NCBI GenBank assembly: GCA_002729695.1
Contig: PBYQ01000006.1
Coordinates: forward strand, 1 to 64,000
DNA from: Citromicrobium sp.
Lineage (GTDB): Bacteria > Pseudomonadota > Alphaproteobacteria > Sphingomonadales > Sphingomonadaceae
DNA: 64,000 nucleotides
Reading direction: 5' to 3'
A program made the position numbers and the translations under genes. This document shows positions 25,028 through 35,065 of the stretch, one piece after another; the stretch's first letter is position 1; the number at the start of each line of letters is the position of its first letter. The notes under the pieces are model-generated. The model had not been told where the DNA came from. It was given only the letters and a program-made list of their open reading frames with translations, and ran no database searches.

Positions 25028-26250
25028 ACGCGGGGAGGCGATCGGAGGGGCGCGGCGTCGGGCGGCCATTGATAGCGGCGATGGCGCTCCTGTGCGGGTG
25101 GGTGGCAATCCGGGCGAGCACTTGGGAGCCACCGTTTCCGCTTCCCGCTCGGGAGGTCCTGTTTGCGCAGGCCGAGGTAAATACGCCGAGACGGTCCAAG
25201 GTGAGCCTCGCGGACGGTCCGCCCAGCAACTCGGTTGCGAAAGCGCGTCATGCAGGTCCGTTGACGCCGCTTCGCTACAAGCTCGGCGCTCGAATTCCCG
25301 GTGGTGCCAGCGGAGGGGGAACGGCGGCCTGGGCTGCGTTCGTGTCTGGCGGGCCCAGCGGGCCGCTGATCTCGGCGCGTGCGGGTGTGATGGCCCGCCA
25401 CCAGGCATTGTTCGCCTCGGCGATGTCCTACGCGCCGGGCTACGACATGCCAATTCTTCCCAGTCTCGCAAACCCGGCCTTGATGACACCGGGCAAGGGT
25501 GGCGGCAGGCTCCCGCTGGGAGGGCGAGCCGTAACACCTGACATCGCTGCAGGTGCGCCGGTGGCAACTCAGTCCAACGCGGGGCGTGCCGAGCCGGGGA
25601 GATGGTCCGGCGACGCGTGGTTCATGATTCGCGAGGGGCGGACCTACCCGCAGCTGACAGGCGTAAATCCTGCCAGCTACGGCGGAGATCAGGCGGGCGC
25701 AGTCGTTCGCTATGCGCTGGCACCCAATTCACGGTTGGCTCCCAACATTTATGGCCGGGCAAGCAAGGCGCTGGTTTCTGGAGGCGAAAGCGAGGCTGCC
25801 GCTGGCGCCAGCGTGAGCTTGGCGCGCAGCTTTCCATTGCGGGTGCACGGCGAGGTGCGGGTGACAGATCGAACCGGGGGCGCCGAGGTCAGGCCTGCCG
25901 CGTACGTCGTCACCGGTTTGCCGAGACGCCCTGTAGGGCCGAATCTTGAGGCGGATGCCTATCTTCAGGCAGGGTATGTTGGCGGAAAGTTCGACACGGG
26001 CTTCGTCGACGGCAAGGCAACGTTGCAGGCGCCCGTTCTTGGCAGCGATCATTCGCGTTTCACGATCGGCGGCGGGGCCTGGGGCGGGGCCCAGCGTGAT
26101 GCATCGCGGCTGGATATCGGCCCGACTGCGAGCGTGAACCTATCGACCGGCGGCACGGCTTTGCGCGCTTCGGCCGACTACCGGATCAGAGTCGCCGGGG
26201 ACGCCAGACCGGGCAACGGGGTGGTGGTGACGCTGGCAGCTTCGTTCTGA
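25024..26250 (+). CDS. Predicted outer-membrane barrel protein, NfrA C-terminal-like
   Basis: This 408-residue exported protein has an N-terminal hydrophobic segment (~15-30). The region from ~30 to ~190 is Gly/Pro/Ala-rich and probably disordered. The C-terminal ~210 residues show alternating beta strands (DAWFMIREGR, VVRYALAPNS, RASADYRIRV) and end in Ala-Ser-Phe, as outer-membrane barrels do. This part resembles the C-terminal domain of phage N4 adsorption protein A (NfrA); the TPR part of NfrA is missing. Overlap with the glycosyltransferase gene indicates one functional unit, perhaps synthesis plus export of a glycan. The family assignment is by context and pattern. Confidence 0.62.
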   Translation: MNAGRRSEGRGVGRPLIAAMALLCGWVAIRASTWEPPFPLPAREVLFAQAEVNTPRRSKVSLADGPPSNSVAKARHAGPLTPLRYKLGARIPGGASGGGTAAWAAFVSGGPSGPLISARAGVMARHQALFASAMSYAPGYDMPILPSLANPALMTPGKGGGRLPLGGRAVTPDIAAGAPVATQSNAGRAEPGRWSGDAWFMIREGRTYPQLTGVNPASYGGDQAGAVVRYALAPNSRLAPNIYGRASKALVSGGESEAAAGASVSLARSFPLRVHGEVRVTDRTGGAEVRPAAYVVTGLPRRPVGPNLEADAYLQAGYVGGKFDTGFVDGKATLQAPVLGSDHSRFTIGGGAWGGAQRDASRLDIGPTASVNLSTGGTALRASADYRIRVAGDARPGNGVVVTLAASF

Positions 26251-26323
26251 AGCGATTGGCGGCGAATTTCTCGGCCTGCGCGCTTTATGAGAGGATGCGA
26301 AAAGGCTAGGGCTCGCAGCGCCC

Positions 26324-27238
26324 ATGGACGTCTACCTCCCCATCGCGAATATGTCGGTCAACGGACTGCTGCTCGTCGCGCTCGGCGCGCTGACAGGCAT
26401 CCTGTCGGGCCTGTTCGGCGTCGGCGGTGGATTTCTGACCACTCCGCTGCTGATTTTCTGCGGTGTCCCGCCAACCGTAGCCGCCGCATCCGCCGCGACG
26501 CAGGTGACCGGCGCTAGCGTATCGGGCGTTCTCGCGCATAATCGCAGGGGCGGAGTCGACTACCGCATGGGTAGTGTGATGGTGGTCGGCGGGATCATCG
26601 GTGCGCTGATCGGATCGCTGCTGTTTCGCCTGTTCCAGTCGCTCGGCCAGATCGACGTGGTCATCAGCATTCTCTACGTCTTCATGCTCGGCTCGATCGG
26701 GTCGCTGATGATGCGCGAGGCGCTGGCTGGCCTCAATATCCGCCAGTCGAAGAGCCAGCAGCGCGCCGCGAAGCGCAGGCACCATCCGCTGGTCGCCGCG
26801 CTGCCCTATCGCTGGCGGTTCTACGCCTCGGGCCTCTACATCTCCCCTCTCGCGCCGCTGCTGCTGGGGACGGGCGTGGGCATCCTGACGATGCTGATGG
26901 GCGTGGGCGGCGGCTTTCTGCTGGTCCCGGCCATGCTCTACATCCTCGGGATGAGCGGCAAGGTCGTGGTTGGCACATCGCTCTACAACATCCTGTTCGT
27001 CACCATGGTCACGACCATGACGCACGCGTTGACGACCAAGGCCGTCGATCTCGTTCTCGCCGCGATGCTCCTCCTGGGATCGGTGCTCGGCGCGCAATTC
27101 GGCACCAGGATCGCGCTGATATTCAAGCCGGATCTGCTGCGTCTCGCGCTGGCGACCACCGTATTGGTGATGGCCTTCCTGATGTTCTACGGCCTCAGCA
27201 TCCAGCCCAACGAAGTGTACTCGGTGATCGATCTGTGA
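26324..27238 (+). CDS. TauE/SafE (TSUP) family membrane exporter
   Basis: This 304-residue protein with about eight membrane segments belongs to the TSUP family (sulphite, sulphonate or organic anion transport). The two half-repeats each carry the Gly-rich motif: GLFGVGGGFLTTP (~28-40) and LMGVGGGFLLVPAM (~189-202). A charged loop (SKSQQRAAKRRHH) separates the halves. The stop overlaps the next gene's GTG as GTGA. Pairing with a TIGR02186 protein is common in alphaproteobacteria. Confidence 0.88.
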   Translation: MDVYLPIANMSVNGLLLVALGALTGILSGLFGVGGGFLTTPLLIFCGVPPTVAAASAATQVTGASVSGVLAHNRRGGVDYRMGSVMVVGGIIGALIGSLLFRLFQSLGQIDVVISILYVFMLGSIGSLMMREALAGLNIRQSKSQQRAAKRRHHPLVAALPYRWRFYASGLYISPLAPLLLGTGVGILTMLMGVGGGFLLVPAMLYILGMSGKVVVGTSLYNILFVTMVTTMTHALTTKAVDLVLAAMLLLGSVLGAQFGTRIALIFKPDLLRLALATTVLVMAFLMFYGLSIQPNEVYSVIDL

Positions 27239-28011
27239 GTGTGGCGCGCACTTGGCGCCTCGCGCTTGCGGCGGCAGTACTGATCGGCTGGACGCCGAGC
27301 GCTCTGGCTCAGCGCGACCCGGTTCTCGTGCCCGAAGTTTCGCAGAAGGAAGTGCAGGTTCGCCAGGGATTTACCGGCACCGACCTGCTCCTGTTCGGGG
27401 CGGTGATCGACCCGCAGCAGCGTGCCGGAAAGTTCGATGTCATTGTGGTGCTCAAGGGGCCGGCGGGGCCGATCCGGCTGCGCGAGAAGCGGCAGATCGG
27501 CGGCATATGGATGAATGCGGACAGCACCGCATTCCGTTCTGCGCCGAGTTTCTTCGCCGTCGCTTCCAGCAGGCCGATCGACCAGATCGTGGATGAACGA
27601 ACCGCTGCGATCTTCGAGTTCGGGACCGATTTCATCCAGCTCAGCCCGTCTGGGTCGATCGACCTCGAAGAGCAGGCACGGTTTCGTGCAGGGCTGGTCG
27701 ATCTGCGCGAGCGGCAGGGGCTTTACCAGACGATCGAGGACGGGGTCAGCTTGCGCGAAGACGTGCTCTACCAGGCGCGCATTCATCTGCCCTCCAACGT
27801 GCAGACCGGCAACTACACTGCCGAGACCTTTGCGGTGCGCGATGGCCGCGTGCTGGCATCGGCGGTCGCCGATGTGGAAGTGCGCAAGGTCGGTTTCGAG
27901 CGGTTCGTGGAGGTCTTCGCCGACCGGCAGCCGTTCTTTTACGGAATGGTGGCGATCATGCTCTCGCTGTTCATGGGCTGGCTCGCCGGAAGGCTTTTCA
28001 ACCGGGGCTGA
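27235..28011 (+). CDS. TIGR02186-family membrane protein
   Basis: This 258-residue protein has a signal peptide (1-26, ending SALA-Q), a periplasmic beta-rich domain (VVLKGPAGPIRLREK, IDQIVDERT) and one C-terminal membrane anchor (FYGMVAIMLSLFMGWLAG) ending in Arg. It starts at GTG 27235, overlapping the TSUP exporter stop, and the two are presumably partners in transport; the family's role is not known. The 114 bp to the next gene hold no clear feature. Confidence 0.82.
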   Translation: MSVARTWRLALAAAVLIGWTPSALAQRDPVLVPEVSQKEVQVRQGFTGTDLLLFGAVIDPQQRAGKFDVIVVLKGPAGPIRLREKRQIGGIWMNADSTAFRSAPSFFAVASSRPIDQIVDERTAAIFEFGTDFIQLSPSGSIDLEEQARFRAGLVDLRERQGLYQTIEDGVSLREDVLYQARIHLPSNVQTGNYTAETFAVRDGRVLASAVADVEVRKVGFERFVEVFADRQPFFYGMVAIMLSLFMGWLAGRLFNRG

Positions 28012-28125
28012 CCTCTCGAGGATCGCCGCTATGTGCTCGAATTGACGCGATTTTAACCCTGCTCCGGGTAGGTCGGGCCGTGGCCGAACGCATAACGGGA
28101 CGGCCAGAGGGGCGACGAATTTGTC

Positions 28126-29811
28126 ATGACGGACATCGCGGGGCAGAGTTTCAGGGAAGCGATCGACGCGGCTCCCTACGCGGAAGACGGCGATCGCTCG
28201 CCGACGCCTGGCAACGCAGACCAGCCGATCGGCGTCGTGCTCGACGTGGTCGGCGCGGGTGCGACCATCGCGCTCGATACAGAGCGTCTGGGGCAATGCG
28301 CCTCGGACGAAGATCTCGCAATCGCTCTGGCGGGCCAGGTGGGCAGCCAGATCAAGATCCGCGCGGGCGAGAACTGGTTGCTCGCAAACATTCGCAACCA
28401 GCGGCAGGATCGGCGCGGAACCGGCGGGATCATCGCCGAAATCGACTTTCTCGGTGAAGGGGCGGAAGAAAAGCTGACCGGCCGCATTCGGGGTTTCCGG
28501 CGCGGCGTCACCCGCTACCCCACACCCGGCGGCATGGTCTTTGCCGCGAGCAGTAGCGACCTGAAGCAGGTCTTCGCGGGCGACGGGCGTGCCTTCATCG
28601 AAGTCGGCACCGTCTTCCCCACACGCGATATCCGCGCCGGGCTCTATATCGACCAGTTGCTGGGCAAGCACTTCGCGTTGCTTGGCTCCACCGGCACCGG
28701 CAAGTCGACCACAACCGCCCTGATGCTGCACCGGATTTGCGAGGCATCGCCGCAGGGGCACGTCATCATGATCGATCCGCATGGCGAATATGCCAGTGCT
28801 TTCGGGTCGAATGGCGCGCTCCTCGATGTGGGCAACCTGCGGATGCCGTATTGGTTGATGAACTTCGAGGAGCATTGCGAAGTCCTGCTGACCAGCCGCG
28901 GTAACGACCGGCAGGTGGATGCGGACATCCTTGCCAAATGCCTCCACGCGGCGCGCAGCAAGAACCGGCTGGCCGAGAGCATCGGCAAGGTCACCGTCGA
29001 TTCCCCGATACCCTACCTCCTGTCCGACCTTTCCGCCCAGCTGGTGAAGGAGATGGGCGATCTCGAAAAGACGAGCGGCATCGCGCCCTATATGCGGATC
29101 AAGACCAAGCTCGACGACCTGAAGACCGATCCGCGTTACCAATTCATGTTCTCCGGCATGCTGGTGGGCGACACGATGGGCGAATTCCTCTCCCGCATCC
29201 TGCGCCTGCCGACCGATGGCAAGCCGATCTCCATCATCGACGTTTCGGGCGTGCCGTCGGACATCACCAGCACGGTTGTCGCGGTGCTCAGCCGGCTGGT
29301 GTTCGATTATGCCACCTGGGCGCGCGAAGAGCGCACGCGGCCGATCCTGCTGGTGTGCGAGGAAGCGCACCGGTATGTGCCGAACGAGAAGCACTTCGAC
29401 GAATCTTCGGTCGGCAAGGTCCTCAGCCGGATTGCCAAGGAAGGCCGCAAGTACGGCATCGCGCTGGGCCTGGTGACGCAGCGCCCGTCAGACCTTGCCG
29501 AGGGCGTGCTCTCGCAATGCGGCACCATCATCTCGATGCGGCTCAACAACGAGCGCGACCAGGCCTTCGTGAAGGCGGCCATGCCCGAAGGTGCGCGCAG
29601 TTTCCTCGACACGATCCCCGCGCTGCGCAACCGCGAGTGCATCATCTGCGGGGAGGGGACCGCTGTGCCGATGCGCGTCACCTTCGATACGCTCGAAGTG
29701 GCGAAGCGTCCGGCCTCCGACGACCCGAGTTTCAGCGCCCTATGGCGCGAGACCGGCGGCGAGGAGGAAGCGATCGAGCGCATCGTCCATCGGTGGCGCA
29801 GCCACGGGTAA
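28126..29811 (+). CDS. HerA-like ATPase (HAS-barrel/DUF87)
   Basis: This 561-residue protein has an N-terminal HAS-barrel-like beta domain (~35-175) followed by a FtsK/HerA-type RecA fold with Walker A GSTGTGKS (187-194), Walker B ILLVCEEAHRY and an arginine-finger region GRKYGIALGLVTQRPSD. HerA hexamers translocate DNA and in archaea work with the nuclease NurA in end resection; bacterial versions also appear in defence systems. No nuclease, SIR2 or other effector gene adjoins it, so a housekeeping role is more likely (inference). Confidence 0.85.
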   Translation: MTDIAGQSFREAIDAAPYAEDGDRSPTPGNADQPIGVVLDVVGAGATIALDTERLGQCASDEDLAIALAGQVGSQIKIRAGENWLLANIRNQRQDRRGTGGIIAEIDFLGEGAEEKLTGRIRGFRRGVTRYPTPGGMVFAASSSDLKQVFAGDGRAFIEVGTVFPTRDIRAGLYIDQLLGKHFALLGSTGTGKSTTTALMLHRICEASPQGHVIMIDPHGEYASAFGSNGALLDVGNLRMPYWLMNFEEHCEVLLTSRGNDRQVDADILAKCLHAARSKNRLAESIGKVTVDSPIPYLLSDLSAQLVKEMGDLEKTSGIAPYMRIKTKLDDLKTDPRYQFMFSGMLVGDTMGEFLSRILRLPTDGKPISIIDVSGVPSDITSTVVAVLSRLVFDYATWAREERTRPILLVCEEAHRYVPNEKHFDESSVGKVLSRIAKEGRKYGIALGLVTQRPSDLAEGVLSQCGTIISMRLNNERDQAFVKAAMPEGARSFLDTIPALRNRECIICGEGTAVPMRVTFDTLEVAKRPASDDPSFSALWRETGGEEEAIERIVHRWRSHG

Positions 29812-29822
29812 AACCTGCCCCT

Positions 29823-29866
29823 CGTCATTGCGAGGAGCGCGGCAGCGCGACTTCGCGACGACGATG
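29823..29866. repeat. Intergenic CGTCATTGCGAG-type repeat
   Basis: CGTCATTGCGAGGAGCGCGG and the following CG-rich bases match the start of a repeat widespread between genes in sphingomonads (from memory). It lies between the convergent HerA-like gene and queE and can fold through TCGTC/GACGA ends. Other copies were not seen in this window. Confidence 0.5.
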
Positions 29867-29867
29867 G

Positions 29868-30602
29868 TCACGTACCTCGCGTATCGCCAAAAAGGTGGAT
29901 GTGCAGCCGGTCCGACAGGCGGAAACCATGTTCGAGGCAGAGCGGCACCAGCCATTCCTGCCGGGCGCGCAAGGTCGCGCCGTCGGTGCCTTCTGCCATC
30001 AGGAACACGCGGCCGCGGGGCAGCGCATTGGCCCGCACGACCTCGCGGACTTCCTCGACATCGGCAGGTTCTGCGACCACGAACTTGAAGAACGCGCGCC
30101 CGTCGCTGGCATAGCGGCGCAGCACGCCGGGCACGATCGCCAGCTCGCGGGCATTGCCCGAATGCGTCAGCTTGGGGCTGATGTTGAACTGGTCGACCCA
30201 CACCTCGAGCTTGGGCGGGGGGAAGGCGGTGCCGTTGGTTTCGATCTCCACGGTCATGTCGGGCAGCGCGGCGAGCAGCTGCGCCAACCCAGCCGCCTGC
30301 AACATCGGCTCGCCCCCGGTTACCACCAGTCGCCGCTGGCCGAGCGCGGCGATCCGCGCGGCGACGTCCTCCACCTCCAGCGTGACCTGATTGGCCTTGC
30401 GGTCGAATGTCTCGCCCGAACGGTGCGGGCGCTCGTCGCCCTCGAAATGCCAGGTATAGGCCGTGTCGCACCACACGCAGGCGAGGTTGCAGCGCGACAG
30501 GCGAACGAAGGCGGTCGGTTCGCCCGAGCTCGGCCCTTCGCCCTGTACGGACGCGAAAATCTCCGGTCCGCCGGTATCGTCGGTAGCGAGGACTAGATTC
30601 AT
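29868..30602 (-). CDS. queE: 7-carboxy-7-deazaguanine synthase
   Basis: This 244-residue radical-SAM enzyme makes CDG from CPH4 in the queuosine pathway, which modifies tRNA wobble guanines. The cluster cysteines are Cys38, Cys42 and Cys45 in RCNLACVWCD, a CX3CX2C arrangement. VTGGEPML and ETNGT are the usual later motifs, and it ends HLFGDTRGT. ATG 30602 starts the conserved N-terminus; a GTG seven codons earlier lies inside a dispersed repeat. No other queuosine genes are in the window. Confidence 0.93.
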   Translation of the reverse strand: MNLVLATDDTGGPEIFASVQGEGPSSGEPTAFVRLSRCNLACVWCDTAYTWHFEGDERPHRSGETFDRKANQVTLEVEDVAARIAALGQRRLVVTGGEPMLQAAGLAQLLAALPDMTVEIETNGTAFPPPKLEVWVDQFNISPKLTHSGNARELAIVPGVLRRYASDGRAFFKFVVAEPADVEEVREVVRANALPRGRVFLMAEGTDGATLRARQEWLVPLCLEHGFRLSDRLHIHLFGDTRGT

Positions 30603-30614
30603 GCGAGGCGGCCT

Positions 30615-30652
30615 CTGACACACCTGACACAGTGTTCAGGGGTGAAAAAACG
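30615..30652 (-). repeat. Dispersed 38-39 bp repeat, copy B (upstream of queE)
   Basis: This is the reverse complement of the element at 18161-18199, with an identical 20-base core at 30615-30634. It ends 12 bases before the queE ATG, in the same orientation towards the gene as copy A is towards chpT. The remaining 30653-30785 shows no gene. Confidence 0.75.
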
Positions 30653-30785
30653 TCTCGTCCCGCAGGCTTGCGGAATGCGGGTCGGGGAGGCTTTGTGGAG
30701 GGGCGTCATAGGGTGGTCATGGCAGAAATGCCGGCAGTAGGAAATTCGCCGTTCGTCGATCGAGCGAACCTGCTCGAACGTACCC

Positions 30786-31601
30786 TCAGTCCCACTGCGC
30801 AGGGTCCAGCGCCAGCAGCGTTGCCAGTTGCTCATAAAGCGCGGGCATCTGGTCGCGCATCGCGCGAGGCCGTTCGAAGAAGGTGACGATGGCTTCGGCG
30901 AAGAATTCCTGATGGCTGGTGGCCCCGTACGGGTCGATCAGCGTGGGCTCCCCGTGTTGAACGCGCTGGACCTGATCCTGAAAGGCATCGAGCATGGCCT
31001 TTTCCCATCCCGCATAGGCCTGCCCCTTGCGTAGCAGCGGTATGCCGTTGGTGTGGCCGGATAGGCCATCCAGCTGGTGCGCGAATTCGTGGATCACCAC
31101 GTTGTGCCCGTCTTCGGCGTCGAGACCGCCGTGCAGCGCGTGGTCCCATGACAGGATCACCGGGCCGCGTGCCCAGCTCTCACCCAGGGTCGCGTGGCTG
31201 TTCTCGTGGACGAACTGCCCGTCGTGCGTGTTGCGGTTGGTGAGGAAGGCCGACGGGTAGATCAGCACGTTCCTGAGCGTATCGTACCAGACCGGGCTGT
31301 TGACGATCAGCAGGCAGGCCTGCGCTGCGATGGACAGCCGCATGTCGTCGGTGACTTCGAGCCCGTTCTGGCCGCGAAAGGTGATCTGGTCGAGGAAGAG
31401 GTTGATCTTCCCTTCAAGGCTCGCCCGGATGGACGCAGGCAGTCGACGCACCAGCGGCACCAGCCTTTCGACCGTCGCCCGCTGCTCCGGCGTGAGCGAT
31501 GACGCCATTATTCGCTCGCGCCTCCGCTGCTTCAGATGGCGGTGGAAGAGCAGGAATGCGGCAAAGAGCAGCGCGGTGCCAAGAATGATCCAGGGGGCCA
31601 T
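30786..31601 (-). CDS. mtfA: M90-family zinc peptidase MtfA
   Basis: This 271-residue protein has an N-terminal membrane segment (~4-19) and a zinc peptidase core, His171-Glu172-His175 in IHEFAHQLDG, with a later Glu in EFFAEA as third ligand. In E. coli MtfA binds the repressor Mlc and has aminopeptidase activity; here it is membrane-anchored, and no glucose-PTS regulator is nearby, so the partner may differ. It lies 94 bp downstream of a small hypothetical gene. Confidence 0.88.
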   Translation of the reverse strand: MAPWIILGTALLFAAFLLFHRHLKQRRRERIMASSLTPEQRATVERLVPLVRRLPASIRASLEGKINLFLDQITFRGQNGLEVTDDMRLSIAAQACLLIVNSPVWYDTLRNVLIYPSAFLTNRNTHDGQFVHENSHATLGESWARGPVILSWDHALHGGLDAEDGHNVVIHEFAHQLDGLSGHTNGIPLLRKGQAYAGWEKAMLDAFQDQVQRVQHGEPTLIDPYGATSHQEFFAEAIVTFFERPRAMRDQMPALYEQLATLLALDPAQWD

Positions 31602-31695
31602 TTGGCAGAAGTAAGGTCGCCGTCACCGCTTTGGTAGGAGGTGCAATTTCCCATCTGACCGTCTTGTGCGGCAGGACGCTGTTGATCGCCGCCGA

Positions 31696-32193
31696 TCAGA
31701 TAGACAGGCTGGCGTAGTCGAAGCGGTCTGGCGCGACGCCGGAAACGGTTGCGTAGTGCCCTTCGAAAGGGTGGCCGAAACGATAGTCGATGCCGATCTG
31801 TCCCAGCGGATCGACCCAGATGCGCTCTATCTCCAGCCCGGCTTTCCATGCTTCGAGCGGGGTTTCCTCATCGTCGCCGAACCATTCATCGCGCCACTTG
31901 GGATAAAGGTACTCGCCCGCGCAATCGGCCGCCTCGGATGCAACACGCGGCGCGTTGGCCCGCATGGCCAGGAAATGCTGCGCGGCCTTCTTCAGCCTGC
32001 CCTTGGTGGGCTTGTCGCTATGCAGGATCAGTGTGACCTGCCCGCCATGCATTGCGTCCACCGGCCAATCGACCGCGCCGGCATAGCAATTGGGCCGATG
32101 GCGATCCTGCTCCAGCCGCCCGATCTCCGGGTGCTCGAACTCAGTCGGCGGTGGCGGGAAGAGCCTGTCGATTGCGAAGCCGATCAGGCTCAT
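31696..32193 (-). CDS. Hypothetical protein, 165 residues
   Basis: I do not recognise this protein. It is soluble, acidic and about evenly mixed, with no signal peptide. Notable segments are TLILHSDKPTKGRLKKAAQ near the middle and IGIDYRFGHPFEGHYATV near the C-terminus, which suggest a compact alpha/beta fold. It starts six bases after the valS stop codon and is very likely co-transcribed with valS. Confidence 0.7.
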   Translation of the reverse strand: MSLIGFAIDRLFPPPPTEFEHPEIGRLEQDRHRPNCYAGAVDWPVDAMHGGQVTLILHSDKPTKGRLKKAAQHFLAMRANAPRVASEAADCAGEYLYPKWRDEWFGDDEETPLEAWKAGLEIERIWVDPLGQIGIDYRFGHPFEGHYATVSGVAPDRFDYASLSI

Positions 32194-32199
32194 TCCGAC

Positions 32200-34956
32200 T
32201 TACCCCAGCCGTGCCAATGCGTGCCGCAACCGGTCGATCTCGCTGGCGTGGAAGGCGGCGTCGGCCTTGGCCTTCTCGACTGCTTCGGGCTTGGCCTTTT
32301 CGACGAAGGAAGGGTTGGAGAGCCGCTTGTCGAGCGATCCGAACTCCTTCTGGCTCGCCTCCATCGCCTTGGTCAGGCGGGCTTTCTCTGCCTCGACGTC
32401 GACGTGGCCTTCCAGCGGGATGATGAACGCGTCTTCGCCTGCAGCGACCTGCATCGCCGGCCCTGCAGGAGCCTCTTCGCCCAGATGCAGCGGGGTCAGG
32501 CGGGCGAGGCGCTCGATCGCCGCCGCGCTACGCTCCACCACGCGGGTGCCGAGCGGGGAGGGGGCGGGCAGCCACGCTTCAAGCTTTGCGCCCGGCGCGA
32601 TACCCAGCTCGTTCTTGGCTCCGCGAACTGCGGTGGTGAGCGCGATGACCCAGTCGATCGCGGCGACCGCGTCGGTATCGAGCTCGGCCTGCGGATCGGG
32701 CCATGCGGCCAGCATCAGTTCGTACGGGCGTTCACCGCCCTGGAACTCGGCCTGCGCGTGCCACAGCTCTTCGGTGACGAAGGGCATGAAGGGGTGCAGC
32801 ATGACGAGGATCTGGTCGATCGCCCAGCCGGCGACCGCGCGGGTTTCTGCGGCGGGCGGGCTGTCCGCATCTGCACCGTTGGCGGCGAACACTGGCTTGA
32901 TCAGTTCCAGATACCAGTCGCAGAACCGATCCCACACAAAGTGGTAGATCGCGTTGGCGGCGGCATCGAAGCGCAGGTCGGCCAGTGCCTTTTCGATCGT
33001 CGCCTTGGTCTCGATCACCTCGCCGATGATCCACGAATTGACCGCTAGCGTGGCCTTGGGCGCGGCGATGCTCTGCGATGCGCCGATGCCGTTGGTCTGG
33101 CAGTAACGGACCGCATTCCACAGCTTGGTCGCGAAGTTGCGATATCCCTCGACCCGCTTCTCATCCATCTTGATGTCGCGGCCCTGGCTTTCCATCGCCG
33201 CCATGAAGAAGCGCAGCGCATCCGCGCCGTACTGGTCGATCAGGATCAATGGATCGACCACGTTGCCCTTCGACTTGCTCATCTTGGAGCCGTCGGCGGC
33301 GCGCACCAGGCCGTGGAGATACAGTTTCTCCCAAGGCTTCTGCCCGGTGTTGAAATAGCCCGCCATCAGCATCCGCGCGTCCCAGAAGAACAGGATGTCG
33401 AAGCCGGAGATCAGCAGATTGTTGGGGTAGTGCTTTTCGAGCAGGTCGGTCTTCTCCGGCCACCCGAGCGTGGCGAAGGGCCACAGGGCGCTGGAGAACC
33501 ATGTGTCGAGCACGTCTTCATCCTGCACCAGCGCGACGCCCGGCCCGGCGAGGCTCTGCGCGGCTTCTGCGCTTTCGGCGACGATCACGCGGCCGTCATC
33601 GGCGTACCAGGCCGGAATCCGGTGGCCCCACCACAGCTGGCGCGACACGCACCACGGCTGGATGTTCTCCATCCAGTTGAAGAAGGTCTTCTCCCACGTC
33701 TTGGGGACGATCTCGACTTCGCCCGAACGCACCGCTTCGATCGGCTTCACCGCGAGCTTTTCGGCATCGACATACCACTGGTCGGTCAGCCACGGTTCGA
33801 TCACCACGCCGCCGCGATCCCCGAAAGGCGTCGCGATCTGGCGCGGTTCTGCGTCGTGTTCGACTTCCTCGCCCTTCTTGGTCTTGGCGATGTGCGGGAT
33901 CAGGAAGCCATGTTCCTTCATCCGCGCGACGACCGCTTCGCGTGCGCCGTTCAGCTCGTCGCGGCGGAAGCGGTGGAGGCCGATGAATTCCTCTGGCACC
34001 AGGCCATCGGCGGTCTGCACGACATCGCCGTTTTCATCGAGCATGTTGAGCATTTCGGCGGGCTTGAACCCTGCGCGCTTGCCGACCTCGAAATCGTTGA
34101 AGTCGTGCCCGGGGGTAACCTTCACCGCGCCGGTACCCAGCTCGGGGTCGGCGTGCTCGTCGGCGACGATGGGAATGCGGCGGCCGGTGATCGGCAGGAT
34201 CACGTACTTGCCGACCACGCTTGCGTAGCGATCGTCGGTGGGATGCACAGCCACCGCCATGTCGGCCAGCATGGTTTCGGGCCGCGTCGTGGCGACCACG
34301 ATATAATCTTCCCCGCTATCGAGTGTCGCCCCGTCGGCGAGCGGGTATTTGAAGTGCCAGAAGCTGCCCGCGATCGTCTGTTGTTCGACTTCCAGATCGG
34401 AGATCGCGGTCTTCAGTTTCGGGTCCCAGTTCACCAGCCGCTTGTCGCGGTAGATCAGGCCGTCGTTGTAAAGATCGACGAAGGTCTTGGTGACGGCCTT
34501 GCTGAAATGATCGTCCATCGTGAACTGTTCGCGGCTCCAGTCCATCGAACAGCCCAGACGGCGCAGCTGGCCGGTGATCGCGCCGCCGCTCTCCGCCTTC
34601 CAGTCCCACACCTTCTGGACGAATTCCTCGCGGCTGTAGTTGGTGCGCTTGTCCTGTTGCGCTTCCAGCTGGCGCTCGACCACCATCTGCGTGGCGATCC
34701 CGGCGTGGTCCATGCCCACCACCCACAGCGCATCCTTGCCGCGCAGCCGTTCGTAGCGGACCACGATATCCTGCAAGGTATTGTCGAGCGCATGGCCGAT
34801 ATGCAGGCTGCCGGTGACGTTGGGCGGCGGGTTGACGATGGTGAAGGGCTCGGCATTGGGCCGCTCGGGCCGGAAGCAGTTGTTGCGTTCCCAGTGCGCG
34901 TACCAGCGCGCTTCGATATCGGCGGGGTCGAAGGTGGTCGAGAGCGTGTTCGTCAT
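32200..34956 (-). CDS. valS: Valyl-tRNA synthetase
   Basis: This 918-residue class I synthetase charges tRNA-Val and edits threonine. HIGH is at 52-55 within [17 protein letters not shown] and [12 protein letters not shown] is about residue 570. The editing domain with [13 protein letters not shown] and a C-terminal coiled coil ([18 protein letters not shown]) are present, as in bacterial ValRS. ATG 34956 (MTNTL) is chosen; another ATG lies four codons upstream, and neither has a strong Shine-Dalgarno. It is divergent from the mla operon. Confidence 0.96.
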   Translation of the reverse strand: MTNTLSTTFDPADIEARWYAHWERNNCFRPERPNAEPFTIVNPPPNVTGSLHIGHALDNTLQDIVVRYERLRGKDALWVVGMDHAGIATQMVVERQLEAQQDKRTNYSREEFVQKVWDWKAESGGAITGQLRRLGCSMDWSREQFTMDDHFSKAVTKTFVDLYNDGLIYRDKRLVNWDPKLKTAISDLEVEQQTIAGSFWHFKYPLADGATLDSGEDYIVVATTRPETMLADMAVAVHPTDDRYASVVGKYVILPITGRRIPIVADEHADPELGTGAVKVTPGHDFNDFEVGKRAGFKPAEMLNMLDENGDVVQTADGLVPEEFIGLHRFRRDELNGAREAVVARMKEHGFLIPHIAKTKKGEEVEHDAEPRQIATPFGDRGGVVIEPWLTDQWYVDAEKLAVKPIEAVRSGEVEIVPKTWEKTFFNWMENIQPWCVSRQLWWGHRIPAWYADDGRVIVAESAEAAQSLAGPGVALVQDEDVLDTWFSSALWPFATLGWPEKTDLLEKHYPNNLLISGFDILFFWDARMLMAGYFNTGQKPWEKLYLHGLVRAADGSKMSKSKGNVVDPLILIDQYGADALRFFMAAMESQGRDIKMDEKRVEGYRNFATKLWNAVRYCQTNGIGASQSIAAPKATLAVNSWIIGEVIETKATIEKALADLRFDAAANAIYHFVWDRFCDWYLELIKPVFAANGADADSPPAAETRAVAGWAIDQILVMLHPFMPFVTEELWHAQAEFQGGERPYELMLAAWPDPQAELDTDAVAAIDWVIALTTAVRGAKNELGIAPGAKLEAWLPAPSPLGTRVVERSAAAIERLARLTPLHLGEEAPAGPAMQVAAGEDAFIIPLEGHVDVEAEKARLTKAMEASQKEFGSLDKRLSNPSFVEKAKPEAVEKAKADAAFHASEIDRLRHALARLG

Positions 34957-35065
34957 GGCGAATCCCATAAGCAGGCCGCCGCACGCTTGTCACCCGCTCC
35001 CGTAACGCGATTCTTTGTCATCCAATGGCTTGTGATGGCGTCGCTTTGCCCGCATAGCAGCCGCA

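Noticed and set aside
28126..29811. HerA-like gene as part of a defence island
   Set aside because: The neighbours are a TIGR02186 protein and queE; no nuclease, SIR2, transposase or base-composition shift was seen.
30653..30835. Short leftward frame of 78 codons across the start of the queE upstream region
   Set aside because: It overlaps the mtfA 3' end and the dispersed repeat, and its sequence shows no fold or ribosome-binding site.
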